A stretch of 64,000 nucleotides of DNA from Deltaproteobacteria bacterium (GCA_016235345.1 JACRLG010000016.1:1-64000); one strand, 5' to 3'. Counted from the stretch's first letter, positions 45,399 through 55,358 are shown. Notes: generated from the letters alone by a model not told the origin. Translations and numbers: made by a program.

Positions 45399-47504
45399 TC
45401 AGGCCGCCCCCGCCCCGGTGAGCTGTTCAAGCTGGCTGTTGTCCTTTTCCCAGCGGGCCAGAAGCCTTGCTATGTCCTTCCGCACGGCCTCGTACTCGCA
45501 CATGAGGGCCTTTCCCCTTTCCGGGTCGCTGAAGACATCCGGGTCAGCCAACTTATCGGTGATGGCCCTTTCCCGCTCCTCAAGTTCGGCTATTTCCCGT
45601 TCCGCGCTTTGAATGCGCGCCCTGACCGGGGCGAGAACCTTGCTGAGGCGCTGGCGCTCCTCCGCCTCGGCGCGTTTCTTGGCCTTTTCGTCGGCCCGCA
45701 CAAGGCTCACAGGCTCCGGCGCGCCTTTCAGCACCGCCTGATTATCCGCTTTCTCTTTTGCCGCCGGAGTCGCCTGGGGGACTTGTCCCTTTTTGGACGA
45801 CGGCCCGGTCGGACCGGCGTTCCGTTCCTTTACGGCGGGCGGCCCCTGGGGCAGGGCCTTGCGCTCCTTTTTGGAAAGAGGCTCCGGACCCGCGTCGTTT
45901 CGGGCAAGGTGATCATAATATTCGTTCAAGGTTCCCGGATACTCCGTCACCCCTCCGTCCTTGATGTCCCAGACCTTGGTGACAAGGCGGTTCACGAAGG
46001 CCTGGTTGTGGGAGACGAAGACCAGGGTGCCGTCGTAATTGGTAAGGGCCTCTATGAGTTTTTCGGAGGCGAAGATATCCAGGTGGTTGGTGGGCTCGTC
46101 CATGAAAAGGCAGTTTCCGGGACGCACCAGAAGTTTCGCCAGGGCCACCCTGGCCTTTTCCCCGCCCGAAAGAACGCCGGTCGTCTTGTCCACCTCGTCG
46201 CCCGAAAAAAGAAAGGCGCCCAGAATCCCCCTTATCACGCTCTGAACCGCATCCGGGGCCGCCGTGCCGACTTCCTCCACCACGGTCCTCTTGGGGTCGA
46301 GATGCTCGGCCTGGTGCTGGGCGTAGTAGGAAAGCGTGACCCCGTGGCCCGGCGTCACCGAGCCCGACTCAGGCGCAAGCTCGCCCGCCATGATCTTCAT
46401 CAGAGTGGTCACGCCCGCTCCGTTGGGACCGATTATGGCCACCCGGTCGCCCCGGTTGATGTGAAGGTTCACGTTTTTGTAGAGCGGGTTGTCGCCAAAG
46501 GCCATGCCGATGTTGTCCAGCCTGAAAACCACGCGCCCGCTGGGAGCGGTCTTGGGAAACGAAAACCTTATGGTCCTCTGGGGCTGGAATTTTTCTATGA
46601 TCTCCATTTTCTGCAAAAGCTTCAGCTTGCTCTGGGCCTGGCGCGCCTTGGTGGCCTTGAAGCGGAACTTCTCCACGAACTTCATGGCGTCGCGGGCCTT
46701 CTGCTCCTGGTTCTTTGCCCGGCGCTCAAGGATTTTTTCCTCTTCGGCCCGCTGGGTGACGTAGGACTCGTAATCGCCCCGGTACTGCCTCATGCCCTCC
46801 GGCTCGAAACTGATTATGCGCGTAATCTGCCGGTTCAGAAACTCCCTGTCGTGGCAGACCAGCAAAAGGGCCTGGTCGTAGGCCAGAAGGTACTGGGACA
46901 GCCAGCGCACCGAGTCCACGTCCAGGTGGTTGGTGGGCTCGTCCATGATGAGCACGTCCGGCCTCTGGTAGAGAAGCGCGGCCAGGGCCGAGCGGGTTCG
47001 CCAGCCTCCCGAAAGATGGGCAAGGGGCTCGTTGAACCGGGCGGTGGGAAAACCGAGGCCGGTAAGGATTTCCTCGGCCTTGTGGGCCGCATAGACCGTG
47101 TCGAAGTGCTCCTGGGTTTCAAGAAGATCGGAGAGCTCGTCGGCGAGATCGGACAGCTCCTCCGGGTCGGTGGAGGAGGCCAGGGCGTCCTCAACCTTTT
47201 TTATGTCCTCCTCCACCGCTTGCTTTCCGGGGACCGAAGACAGGACCGATGACAGAAGGGTTCCTTCAGGGGCGTCGGTGACGTCCTGGGGAAGGTAGCC
47301 GAGCCTTACGCCCTTGGTGACGCGCAGGCTGCCGTTGTGGGGCTCCATCTGGCCCACGATGAGGCGCATCAGGGTGGTCTTGCCTGTTCCGTTCCTGCCC
47401 ACAAGACCTATGCGGTCCTTCCTGGCCACCTGGAAGGAAAAGTTTTCGAATATCGCCCGTTCCCCGTAATACAGGCCCAGGTTTTCAGCAGTAATGAGGC
47501 TCAT
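45399..47504 (-). CDS. ABC-F family ATPase with substituted second Walker A lysine
   Basis: 701 residues, soluble, two ABC domains and no membrane part, as in ABC-F translation factors (YheS/Uup type). Domain 1 has GRNGTGKTTLMRLI, LSGGWRTRSALAALL and LIMDEPTNHLD. The linker (about 235-310) is the charged P-site tRNA interaction helix pair. Domain 2 has GPNGAGVTTLM, in which residue 365 is Val (codon at 46410-46412), not Lys; its signature (LSGGEKARVALAKLL) and Walker B (LFMDEPTNHLD) are intact. A proline/lysine-rich region (about 540-600) and a C-terminal coiled coil (about 615-690, VRARIQSAEREIAELEERER) follow. The second site is therefore probably impaired in ATP hydrolysis or binding. Confidence 0.9.
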   Translation of the reverse strand: MSLITAENLGLYYGERAIFENFSFQVARKDRIGLVGRNGTGKTTLMRLIVGQMEPHNGSLRVTKGVRLGYLPQDVTDAPEGTLLSSVLSSVPGKQAVEEDIKKVEDALASSTDPEELSDLADELSDLLETQEHFDTVYAAHKAEEILTGLGFPTARFNEPLAHLSGGWRTRSALAALLYQRPDVLIMDEPTNHLDVDSVRWLSQYLLAYDQALLLVCHDREFLNRQITRIISFEPEGMRQYRGDYESYVTQRAEEEKILERRAKNQEQKARDAMKFVEKFRFKATKARQAQSKLKLLQKMEIIEKFQPQRTIRFSFPKTAPSGRVVFRLDNIGMAFGDNPLYKNVNLHINRGDRVAIIGPNGAGVTTLMKIMAGELAPESGSVTPGHGVTLSYYAQHQAEHLDPKRTVVEEVGTAAPDAVQSVIRGILGAFLFSGDEVDKTTGVLSGGEKARVALAKLLVRPGNCLFMDEPTNHLDIFASEKLIEALTNYDGTLVFVSHNQAFVNRLVTKVWDIKDGGVTEYPGTLNEYYDHLARNDAGPEPLSKKERKALPQGPPAVKERNAGPTGPSSKKGQVPQATPAAKEKADNQAVLKGAPEPVSLVRADEKAKKRAEAEERQRLSKVLAPVRARIQSAEREIAELEERERAITDKLADPDVFSDPERGKALMCEYEAVRKDIARLLARWEKDNSQLEQLTGAGAA

Positions 47505-47821
47505 CGCAAATATGCTCCCTTAAACGAAATGTGACCTTTCAATATAGCCGACACCGGCATATCTGTCAAATTCGACAAGCGCGTTTTTGTGAGCGCGTTT
47601 GACAGGCGCATTTCGATAAACGCCAAGGATCTCATGGCTGGCGACAGCCGGATTTCCTCAACCTGCGAGTCATTGAAACAATTCGCCTTGCACCTTTGGC
47701 CGATCCGTAGTAATGATAAAAAGGGAAGTGCCTGCGCCCGCCCGGAGTCGCTCAAAACAATCGGAACATCTCGTTTTTCACCTTCCCTCTTCCACATTTT
47801 TTTCCGACAGAGGCTTTTGCC
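47505..47821. other. Divergent intergenic region with a palindrome
   Basis: 317 bp between the ABC-F gene and the rightward RNase J pair. It contains the palindrome described at 47563-47605 and no supported gene. Confidence 0.4.
47563..47605. repeat. Imperfect palindrome CTGTCAAA...TTTGACAG
   Basis: Eight-base ends pair perfectly. The interior reads GCGCGTTTTTGTGAGCGCG, with elements similar to the CGCGTTTTT end of the palindromic family. It may be a degraded relative or a regulator site. Confidence 0.4.
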
Positions 47822-48157
47822 ATGAAACAATACGTGGTGGACCAGTTGCGTCCGGCGGATTACGAAAAGCTCAAAGGCTACATGAACAACGCCTACGGCG
47901 AAAACCGTATGATGGAAGGCGTATGGTTCATTCCCCTCGACCCCGAACACGAAAACGCCGTGCAGCGCGAACATCCCCAGTGCAGCCCCTTTGTGTTCGC
48001 GGTGGAACTTACCTTTGAAAAACTTTCATGCGAGCTTCTGATCCGCACCTTAAATCGCGTCCGCTGCGACTGCATAAGCTACGCCGATGACGTTCAAGCC
48101 CTTGTGATAATACGGTTTTTTGACAGAATTCTGAATGAGCTCTCCATAAGCGTATAA
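47822..48157 (+). CDS. Hypothetical protein coupled to RNase J
   Basis: 111 residues, beginning MKQYVVDQLRPADYEKLKGY. It contains VWFIPLDPEHENAVQREHPQ and ends RFFDRILNELSISV. It has an alpha/beta appearance with no membrane segment; three cysteines are present. The stop and the RNase J start overlap as TAATG, which strongly suggests translational coupling. No family is recognised. A role beside RNase J in RNA metabolism is only contextual. Confidence 0.75.
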   Translation: MKQYVVDQLRPADYEKLKGYMNNAYGENRMMEGVWFIPLDPEHENAVQREHPQCSPFVFAVELTFEKLSCELLIRTLNRVRCDCISYADDVQALVIIRFFDRILNELSISV

Positions 48158-49827
48158 TGCCGGAAAATTCCACCCCACTTAAAATGATTCCCCTTGGCGG
48201 CCTTGGGGAAATCGGCCTCAACATGATGGTCCTGGAATATGGGGATTCCATCATGGTGGTGGACTGCGGCCTCATGTTCCCCGAAGATTTCATGCTGGGC
48301 GTTGACGTGGTCATCCCGGATTTCGACTATCTGAGGCAAAACCCCCACAAAAAAGTCGCCGGAATAGTCCTCACCCACAGCCACGAGGATCATATAGGCG
48401 CCCTCCCCTACCTTTTGAGGGAGATTGACGCGCCGGTTTACGGCACCCCCTTCACCCTGGGCCTTGTACACAAAAAGCTGGAGGAGCGTGAGCCGCCTGT
48501 AAAGGCTATCCTCATCGAGATCAAGCCCAGGCACAGGGTGCGCATCGGCCCCTTTCTGGTGGAGCCGGTCAAGGTGGGCCACTCGGTGGTGGACGGGGTG
48601 GGCCTTGCCATTTATACCCCTGTTGGCCTTGTGGTCCATACGGGCGATTTCAAGATCACCCACGATTCCGGCAAGTTCGGAACAACCGATGTGGCCCGGT
48701 TCGCGCAACTGGGCGAGGAAGGGGTGCTGGCCCTTTTTTCCGATTCCACCAACGCGGAAAAGGAAGGCTACACCATAAGCGAAAACACCATCGGCAAAAC
48801 CCTGGACGAAATAGCCCGCACCAGTCCGGGCCGCATGATCGTGGCTGTTTTCGCCAGCAACATCCCCCGCATCTGCCAGGTTGTGGCCTCCGCCAAAAAA
48901 AAGGGGGCCAAGATCTGCTTCAACGGTCGCAGCATAGAGGCGAGCGTTCAGATAGCCCGGCAGCTTGGGTATCTGGACATCACCGACGACATGCTGATCG
49001 ATGTGGAGCAATTGGAGGACTACCCGGATAACGAAGTTGTCATAATCACCACCGGAAGCCAGGGGGAGCCCATGAGCGCGCTCGCCCGGATAGTCTCCGG
49101 CACTCACAGGCAGATAAAGGTCACCAAGAACGACACCTTCGTTCTCTCGTCAAAGTTCATCCCCGGAAACGAAAAGGCCATAGCCCAGATAATCAACCGC
49201 CTGTACCGGCTTGGGGCCGAGGTCATCTACGAAAAAATTTCCGACATCCACGTTTCCGGCCACGCGTTCCGGGAAGAGCTGAAGCTTATGATCCAGCTCG
49301 TAAAGCCCAGAAATTTCATACCGGTTCACGGGGAATACCGCCATCTTACCCATCACGCACGGCTTGGGGTGCAGATGGGCATTCCCGAAAGCAACATCTT
49401 GATCGTTGAAAACGGCTCGGTGGTGAGTTTCGAGGACGGCAGGGCGTCTGTGACAGGCAACGTGGAAACGGGCCGCACCCTCATCGACGGCAAGGGCATA
49501 GGCGACGTGGGCCGGTCGGTCTTACGGGAGCGCCGGGCGCTTTCGGAACACGGCGTGGTGGTGGTGAGCCTGGTTCTTGACGCCGAAACCGGCTACGTGC
49601 TCTACGGGCCGGATATAACGAGCCGTGGATTCGTTTTCGAGATGGAAAAGGGGCATCTTTTAACCGATGCCGTGTGCGAGATAGTGGATCTGGTGGAAAA
49701 CACCGACATGTCCTCGTCAGAGCGCATCCCGGCCATAAAAAAAGAAATCCAGAGGGTACTTCGCCGCCACTTCAGCTTCGTCATCCAGAGGAAGCCGGTT
49801 ATCGTACCGATTATAATCGAGATTTAG
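48157..49827 (+). CDS. rnj: Ribonuclease J
   Basis: 556 residues. A metallo-beta-lactamase/beta-CASP ribonuclease with 5'-3' exo- and endonuclease activity. Zinc motifs are GIVLTHSHEDHIGALPYLLR, HTGDFKITHDS and ALFSDSTNAEKEGYT. The beta-CASP part includes VAVFASNIPRICQVVASAKK and ITTGSQGEPMSALARI. The RNase J signature IPVHGEYRHLTHHARL follows, then a C-terminal domain ending VIQRKPVIVPIIIEI. Length fits the family. The start is set by the 1-bp overlap with the preceding gene. Confidence 0.95.
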   Translation: MPENSTPLKMIPLGGLGEIGLNMMVLEYGDSIMVVDCGLMFPEDFMLGVDVVIPDFDYLRQNPHKKVAGIVLTHSHEDHIGALPYLLREIDAPVYGTPFTLGLVHKKLEEREPPVKAILIEIKPRHRVRIGPFLVEPVKVGHSVVDGVGLAIYTPVGLVVHTGDFKITHDSGKFGTTDVARFAQLGEEGVLALFSDSTNAEKEGYTISENTIGKTLDEIARTSPGRMIVAVFASNIPRICQVVASAKKKGAKICFNGRSIEASVQIARQLGYLDITDDMLIDVEQLEDYPDNEVVIITTGSQGEPMSALARIVSGTHRQIKVTKNDTFVLSSKFIPGNEKAIAQIINRLYRLGAEVIYEKISDIHVSGHAFREELKLMIQLVKPRNFIPVHGEYRHLTHHARLGVQMGIPESNILIVENGSVVSFEDGRASVTGNVETGRTLIDGKGIGDVGRSVLRERRALSEHGVVVVSLVLDAETGYVLYGPDITSRGFVFEMEKGHLLTDAVCEIVDLVENTDMSSSERIPAIKKEIQRVLRRHFSFVIQRKPVIVPIIIEI

Positions 49828-50271
49828 GCAGTCATTTCAATCACAGGTTTATTTTTTCATTCCTCCAGCCGCAGCAAGCTCCCCTGCCTCTTGCCATTTT
49901 TTCAAAAATTCCCAACGGCTTTTCCCCTGCCCTTCCCGATATCAAGCCTTTTCCGATGCTGTCGTCAACGGTAACAAGAATTTTTTGATTTGCGCCATCA
50001 ATTGGAATATTATTGAATAAATTAATTGAATAGATTTGCTTTTCAAAAAATAATTCATACTATTAACAACAGGAACTATTAGCTGAAATTTCATACAGGC
50101 GTAGCGGCCCGCCTTTAATCCCGGCGCGCTCTCCCATTCTCCCCACCATCCTCCAATCCTTGACGTCGGCGTATTTGCTGCCGACCAATCAGGGAATCCC
50201 TGGCGACCGGTTTCCTGAACCACCCAGAAACCGGGGACCATGCGGCGCAATCTCAACGAAAGGAGAGGGTC
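49828..50271. other. Intergenic AT-rich region
   Basis: About 440 bp. The stretch 49985-50090 is strongly AT-rich and is the likely promoter region of the membrane protein pair. A small inverted repeat GTCGGC/GCCGAC occurs near 50165-50185. No gene is supported. Confidence 0.35.
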
Positions 50272-50736
50272 ATGTCCAATTTCAATGAGTTTGTATTGAT
50301 GACGCACGTCGGCTTCGGAATGCTGTGCATTCTCACAGCCTTATGGGCTTTTGTGGACACGCTTAACGCCAACGTCGCCAACCAGGCTAGAATACGCAAG
50401 CTGTGCTTTTACTCGGCTGTCTTCATGTGGCTGTCGTTCATCATAGGCGGCTACTGGTATGTGGCCTTCTACAAGGTTGACAAGGCTCTCATCCTCAAAG
50501 GCCCCTGGCCTTTTGCCCATAAATTCTTCATGGAGATGAAGGAACACGTGGTCATGGGGCTTCTTCTGCTGAGCACGTACCTGCCGATTGCGGCATCCAA
50601 CAATCTCCTGCCCAAAAACCCGGCCAGAAAGCTCGTTCTCTGGACAAGCGGCCTTATCGTACTCTTGGGCATCGTGATGGACGGATCGGGCGCAATAATC
50701 GGCCTGGGCGCCAAACTCGGATTGATGATCAAGTAA
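50272..50736 (+). CDS. Small membrane protein, first of a pair
   Basis: 154 residues with four membrane helices: FVLMTHVGFGMLCILTALWA, CFYSAVFMWLSFIIGGYWYV, HVVMGLLLLSTYLPIAA and LVLWTSGLIVLLGIVMDGS. Histidines lie in or at the helices (THVGFG and HKFFMEMKEHVVMG) and could bind haem, though this is inference. A good ribosome binding site (AAAGGAG) precedes the ATG. Eleven bp separate it from the next gene. No family recognised. Confidence 0.75.
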   Translation: MSNFNEFVLMTHVGFGMLCILTALWAFVDTLNANVANQARIRKLCFYSAVFMWLSFIIGGYWYVAFYKVDKALILKGPWPFAHKFFMEMKEHVVMGLLLLSTYLPIAASNNLLPKNPARKLVLWTSGLIVLLGIVMDGSGAIIGLGAKLGLMIK

Positions 50737-50747
50737 AGGAGAAAGCC

Positions 50748-51068
50748 ATGGAAAGCACGGAGCTTGGAAAATATACGCGGTCTTTCGGAACAGCCCTGGC
50801 CATGACAAGCCTTTTCAGCGCCATTCTCGTTGTGGTCAAGGAATCGAGCCCGCCCGTTCTCGATTGGATGAAACAGGTCACCGTGCACCACTGGGTCACG
50901 CACGGGCTGTTGAACATGATCGTGTTTCTTGCCGCAGGCTTTGGACTGGGCTTTGTCGGCAACGGACGGGGTATCGGAATCACACCCAAAAACCTCGTCT
51001 CGGCCATCGTGGGGTCCATCGTGGCCGGGAGCCTCATTATTGCGGGCTTTTTCCTGATCGCAGGGTAA
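50748..51068 (+). CDS. Small membrane protein, second of a pair
   Basis: 106 residues with about three hydrophobic segments: TRSFGTALAMTSLFSAILVV, NMIVFLAAGFGLGFVG and AIVGSIVAGSLIIAGFFLIA. The sequence VTVHHWVTHGLLNMIV carries three closely spaced histidines at the start of the second helix. A ribosome binding site (AAAGGAG) lies just before the ATG. Together with the preceding gene it probably makes one membrane complex (inference from spacing). Confidence 0.7.
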   Translation: MESTELGKYTRSFGTALAMTSLFSAILVVVKESSPPVLDWMKQVTVHHWVTHGLLNMIVFLAAGFGLGFVGNGRGIGITPKNLVSAIVGSIVAGSLIIAGFFLIAG

Positions 51069-51124
51069 TGATTGGACCTTGCATTGCGCGAATGCGACAA
51101 TTGGGTAGAAAACCTAGCGGACGG

Positions 51125-51157
51125 CAGGCCGGGGAGACGCCCCCCCCGGCCTGTTTT
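51125..51157 (+). terminator. Rho-independent terminator after the membrane protein pair
   Basis: CAGGCCGGGG pairs with CCCCGGCCTG around a short C-rich loop, followed by TTTT. Confidence 0.75.
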
Positions 51158-51207
51158 ATGAGCTTTTTTACAGCCTGACATAACATGCTCGATGTGAAGC
51201 CTGGATA

Positions 51208-51333
51208 TCAGTCTGGATAAACGCGATGAAATGCTAAGGTTGGCGAGAAGCGCGGGGAGGAATAATGCTGTTCATATATGACCGACCCGCGCTTTGAAGC
51301 CTGACACAGCAGTTCGCGTTTTTAGACAGGCTG

Positions 51334-51336
<3 letters not shown>
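51208..51336 (-). repeat. Palindromic 3'-end element, copy 8
   Basis: On the minus strand it starts with the TAA stop of mdh: TAACAGCCTGTCTAAAAACG, then CGAACTGCTGTGTCAGGC. Inner arms AGCGCGGG and CCCGCGCT pair. The centre and distal outer arm have drifted (CAGTCTGGATAAACGCG). Confidence 0.72.
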
Positions 51337-52281
<945 letters not shown>

Positions 52282-52337
52282 TTATGTTAAAAGCCTTGAA
52301 AATCAGATTGATAAGAACTTAAACCAAGTTATCGACC

Positions 52338-52349
52338 GACCGTACGGTC
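52338..52349. promoter_or_regulatory. Perfect palindrome GACCGTACGGTC
   Basis: It lies in the 157-bp gap between the FAH-family gene and mdh. On the minus strand it sits within TTGACCGTACGGTC, where TTGACC could serve as a -35 element for mdh. The form is typical of TetR-family operators (inference). Confidence 0.5.
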
Positions 52350-52420
52350 AACTGAACACCAAACGGGTTTTTTTGTCAAGCCAAAGACCAAGGGCTTTTG
52401 CCGTTTATGCGGCCCTGCTG

Positions 52421-53257
52421 TTATTCGGCCTGGAAGCGGTTTTCGATAAAGCCTATGACGGAAATCTCGCACCGCACGATGTCGCCGTTTTTAAGTGTTA
52501 TTGGCGGATCCCGGAAAATCCCTACCCCCGAAGGCGTGCCTGTTGAAATGATGTCGCCCGGAACTAGGGTGATGTCACGGCTTATGAAGGAAACGAGGCT
52601 GTAAACGTCGAAAATGAGGTCGCTCGTCGCCCCGTCCTGCATGAGTTCGCCGTTTACATGGGTTGTGAGGCGAAGGCGGGAGACGTCGCCAAGCTCATCC
52701 GGCGTCACCAGAACCGGCCCCAATGGCGCGAAGCCGTCGAAGGATTTTCCCCGAAACCACTGCTTGTCGAAAAACTGCACCGTGCGGGCGGAGACGTCGT
52801 TCATGACGGTGTAGCCGGCGATGAAGGCCGGGGCGTCCTTTTCGCCCACCCTTTTGCAGGTTCTGCCGATGACCACAGCAAGCTCCACCTCCCAGTCAAT
52901 CTGGGTGTCGCTTTCGGGGAGGATCACCGGATCAAAGGGGCCGTTAACCGTATTGGGGGTCTTCGAGAATAAAAGGGGCGTTTCCGGGATGGACATTCCG
53001 CCTTCCTTTGCGTGGTCGGCGTAGTTTTTTCCAAGGCAGATGATTTTTTCAGGCGTCGACACCGGGCTTGCCAGGCGGGTTTCCAGAATTTCGCCTGGGT
53101 CGTTGATTCGCGCAACCCTTTCGATCCAGCCGGCCTCGAAAAAGGCGCGGCCTATATCCGGGCAGTCGGGCAAATGCTTTCTAATCTCAATTATCCGTCC
53201 GTCCTTCCAAAGGCCGGGGCGCTCATCGCCCTTTTCTCCGAATCGAACAAGGCGCAT
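52421..53257 (-). CDS. Fumarylacetoacetate hydrolase family protein
   Basis: 278 residues. The C-terminal FAH catalytic domain (about 70-275) has IICLGKNYADHAKEGGMSIP, TPLLFSKTPNTVNGPFDPV, QIDWEVELAVVIGR (metal Glu residues), GYTVMNDVSARTVQF, KSFDGFAPLGPVLV, and DIISTGTPSGVGIF. Members hydrolyse or isomerise acyl-pyruvates or decarboxylate oxaloacetate. Given mdh downstream, an oxaloacetate-related role is possible but unproven. Confidence 0.92.
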   Translation of the reverse strand: MRLVRFGEKGDERPGLWKDGRIIEIRKHLPDCPDIGRAFFEAGWIERVARINDPGEILETRLASPVSTPEKIICLGKNYADHAKEGGMSIPETPLLFSKTPNTVNGPFDPVILPESDTQIDWEVELAVVIGRTCKRVGEKDAPAFIAGYTVMNDVSARTVQFFDKQWFRGKSFDGFAPLGPVLVTPDELGDVSRLRLTTHVNGELMQDGATSDLIFDVYSLVSFISRDITLVPGDIISTGTPSGVGIFRDPPITLKNGDIVRCEISVIGFIENRFQAE

Positions 53258-53269
53258 GGCCTCCTCCTT

Positions 53270-54052
53270 TCATTCATCGGGTGTGGCATCCTGGGGAACG
53301 TCGCTTTTAAGCCCAAGCTTTTTGAAGCGGCGCTCGGTGTACCAGTCCATCTGCCTGAAAACACCCCTTATGGTCTTCACCTCCCTGGCCGTAAGGGGAA
53401 AGCGGTTGAACAGGCGGCGCATGGAATCAAGCCAGTGGTCGGGGTTTTCGGCGTCCAGAAAGCCTATCCGGGTGAGGACCTCCCTAAGCTGCCCGTACAT
53501 GCCGTCAAGCTCGTGGCGGTTGGCGAGGCGCGGAACCCATTGAACGGGATCAATCGACTGGGCCTTGAAAATCTCGTAGCAGATTACGAGCACCGCATGG
53601 GCGAGATTGAGCGAGGAAAAACCGGCGGTGGGGATGTTCACCAGAACGTGGCAGAGGCGGATTTCGTTGTTTTCAAGGCCCCGGTCCTCGCTTCCGAAGA
53701 CGATGGCGGCCTCGTTTTCGCCCGTTATGGCCAAGAGCCTCTGGGCCAGGGCCGGAGGGGTAAGCCAGCTCTTTCTTATGCCCCCCACCCTGGCAGTGGC
53801 CCCGGCAACGAACCCGAAGGGTGCGAGCGCGGCTTCGGGGCTGTCGAAAATCTGAATGCTTTTAAGGATTTCCAGGCCGCTACCCGTGGCCATGCGTGCG
53901 GCCCGGTTGATGTCCCAGTTCTCTGGGCTCACGGCGATGAGGCGGGAAAGGCCCATGTTAGCCATTGCCCTGGCCGCCGCTCCCACGTTTTCGGGAATCT
54001 GCGGACGGCACAGGACAACGGCCACCCTCAACGGATCAATGGTATGAGGCAT
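53270..54052 (-). CDS. trmJ: tRNA/rRNA 2'-O-methyltransferase, TrmJ-like
   Basis: 260 residues of the SPOUT class. TrmJ methylates position 32 in the tRNA anticodon loop. Motifs are VAVVLCRPQIPENVGAAARA, EAAIVFGSEDRGLENNEI and VNIPTAGFSSLNLAHAVLVI, the knotted SAM site. The C-terminal region DHWLDSMRRLFNRFPLTARE is the typical TrmJ extension. Twelve bp to FAH and 5 bp to ndk indicate an operon. Confidence 0.92.
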   Translation of the reverse strand: MPHTIDPLRVAVVLCRPQIPENVGAAARAMANMGLSRLIAVSPENWDINRAARMATGSGLEILKSIQIFDSPEAALAPFGFVAGATARVGGIRKSWLTPPALAQRLLAITGENEAAIVFGSEDRGLENNEIRLCHVLVNIPTAGFSSLNLAHAVLVICYEIFKAQSIDPVQWVPRLANRHELDGMYGQLREVLTRIGFLDAENPDHWLDSMRRLFNRFPLTAREVKTIRGVFRQMDWYTERRFKKLGLKSDVPQDATPDE

Positions 54053-54057
54053 GGAGT

Positions 54058-54489
54058 TTAAGCCTGTTGCAGGGCAATCAGTTCCAGGGGAGTGAAAAAA
54101 TAGGCGATTTCCACGGCTGCGGTTTCAGGGGCGTCAGAGCCGTGAACGGCGTTCTGCTCAACGTTTGTGGCATAAAGCTTACGGATGGTGCCGTCCTCAG
54201 CCTGGGCCGGGTTGGTGGCTCCCATCACCGCCCTGTAGCGGGCGATGGCGTCATCAGCCTCAAGCACCATCACCATGACAGGACCCTGGCGCATGAAATC
54301 GGTGAGGCTACCGAAAAAAGGGCGCTCCCTGTGGACGGCGTAGAATCCTTCCGCCTGGGCCTTGCTCATTTTAAGCATCTTGGCGGCCACGATGTTAAAG
54401 CCGTTTTTCTGAAGAAGGGCTATGATGTCTCCCATGTTGCCGTTTTTCATGGCGTCGGGCTTGATGATGGAAAGCGTGCGCTGGATCAT
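54058..54489 (-). CDS. ndk: Nucleoside diphosphate kinase
   Basis: 143 residues. Transfers phosphate between nucleoside tri- and diphosphates by a phospho-histidine. [20 protein letters not shown] at the N-terminus, [39 protein letters not shown] and the active site [12 protein letters not shown] are all typical. AAAGGACG precedes ATG 54489. First gene of the leftward ndk-trmJ-FAH-mdh run. Confidence 0.97.
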   Translation of the reverse strand: MIQRTLSIIKPDAMKNGNMGDIIALLQKNGFNIVAAKMLKMSKAQAEGFYAVHRERPFFGSLTDFMRQGPVMVMVLEADDAIARYRAVMGATNPAQAEDGTIRKLYATNVEQNAVHGSDAPETAAVEIAYFFTPLELIALQQA

Positions 54490-54629
54490 TTTTCGTCCTT
54501 TTCTTTCTGTACAGGTTGAAGTTGTAAAAAGGGTCTCGATTGCCCGATTTTCTTCCGCCTGATACAACTTGCGCCCAAAGTTGTCAACAAAGGCTGTCGG
54601 ATGAAAATCCACGAACAGAACCCGCCTTG

Positions 54630-54657
54630 TTGACTTTGGGAGGCCGCAAAATATACA
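54630..54657 (+). promoter_or_regulatory. Sigma-70-type promoter of the macro domain gene
   Basis: TTGACT, a 16-nt spacer and TATACA lie about 50 bp before the ATG. Confidence 0.6.
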
Positions 54658-54704
54658 CTTTTACCGATACGATTTGTTTTCACTACCCAATCCGGGAGGA
54701 TGAC

Positions 54705-55229
54705 ATGGAAAAAGGCATTCTTGAACGAATGGAGGCCGTGCAGGGCGATCTCACCAAAATGAAGGTTGACGCCATCGTGAACGCGGCCAACTCAAGCCTT
54801 CTGGGCGGGGGAGGGGTTGACGGGGCCATTCATCGGGCCGCAGGGCCGGAGCTTCTGGCCGAGTGCCGCAAAATAAAGGGCGGCTGCCCCACGGGCCAGG
54901 CCCGCATTACCAAAGGGTACAACCTGCCCGCCAAATTCGTGATCCACACCGTGGGGCCGGTCTATTCGGGAACGGAAAAAGACCCCGTGCTTCTGGCAAG
55001 CTGTTATCGCGAAAGCCTTACGCTGGCGGTGGAAAACGGCTGCAAAACCATCGCCTTTCCGGCCATTTCCTGCGGCGTTTACGGCTATCCCATATCCGAA
55101 GCCGCCGAAGTCGCAGTGGAAACCACAACGGAATTTCTGAAATCGGACGATTCCATCCAAAAGGTCTTTTTCGTCCTCTTTTCCGGGCCGCATCTTGCCA
55201 TCTACAGAGATATTTTCAATAGCTTTTAG
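54705..55229 (+). CDS. Macro domain protein (O-acetyl-ADP-ribose deacetylase-like)
   Basis: 174 residues, a single macro domain of the YmdB/MacroD type, which binds ADP-ribose and removes acetyl or ADP-ribosyl groups. Signature residues are [50 protein letters not shown] and [26 protein letters not shown] lies eight bases before ATG 54705. It stands alone between the divergent ndk operon and the HesB-like genes. Confidence 0.93.
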   Translation: MEKGILERMEAVQGDLTKMKVDAIVNAANSSLLGGGGVDGAIHRAAGPELLAECRKIKGGCPTGQARITKGYNLPAKFVIHTVGPVYSGTEKDPVLLASCYRESLTLAVENGCKTIAFPAISCGVYGYPISEAAEVAVETTTEFLKSDDSIQKVFFVLFSGPHLAIYRDIFNSF

Positions 55230-55256
55230 ATTGTCTATAGAAAACAACATGTTGAC

Positions 55257-55284
55257 TTGACAAGGCTTCGAGGTGCCCTATATT
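55257..55284 (+). promoter_or_regulatory. Sigma-70-type promoter of the first HesB-like gene
   Basis: TTGACA, a 16-nt spacer and TATATT. The same architecture recurs before the paralog at 55793. Confidence 0.65.
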
Positions 55285-55358
55285 GAAAGTTATTCGCTTT
55301 CAAAAGCGAACAACCGGCCTGTCCCAAGGGCCGCAATATAATCCAAAGGAGCCATCCC

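Noticed and set aside
45390-47252. 620-codon open frame on the + strand opposite the ABC-F gene
   Set aside because: Its product has no domain and the opposite strand encodes a complete ABC-F protein; long antisense frames are expected in GC-rich DNA.
53012-54061. 349-codon frame opposite the TrmJ and FAH genes
   Set aside because: Both genes on the other strand have full family motifs; this frame has none.
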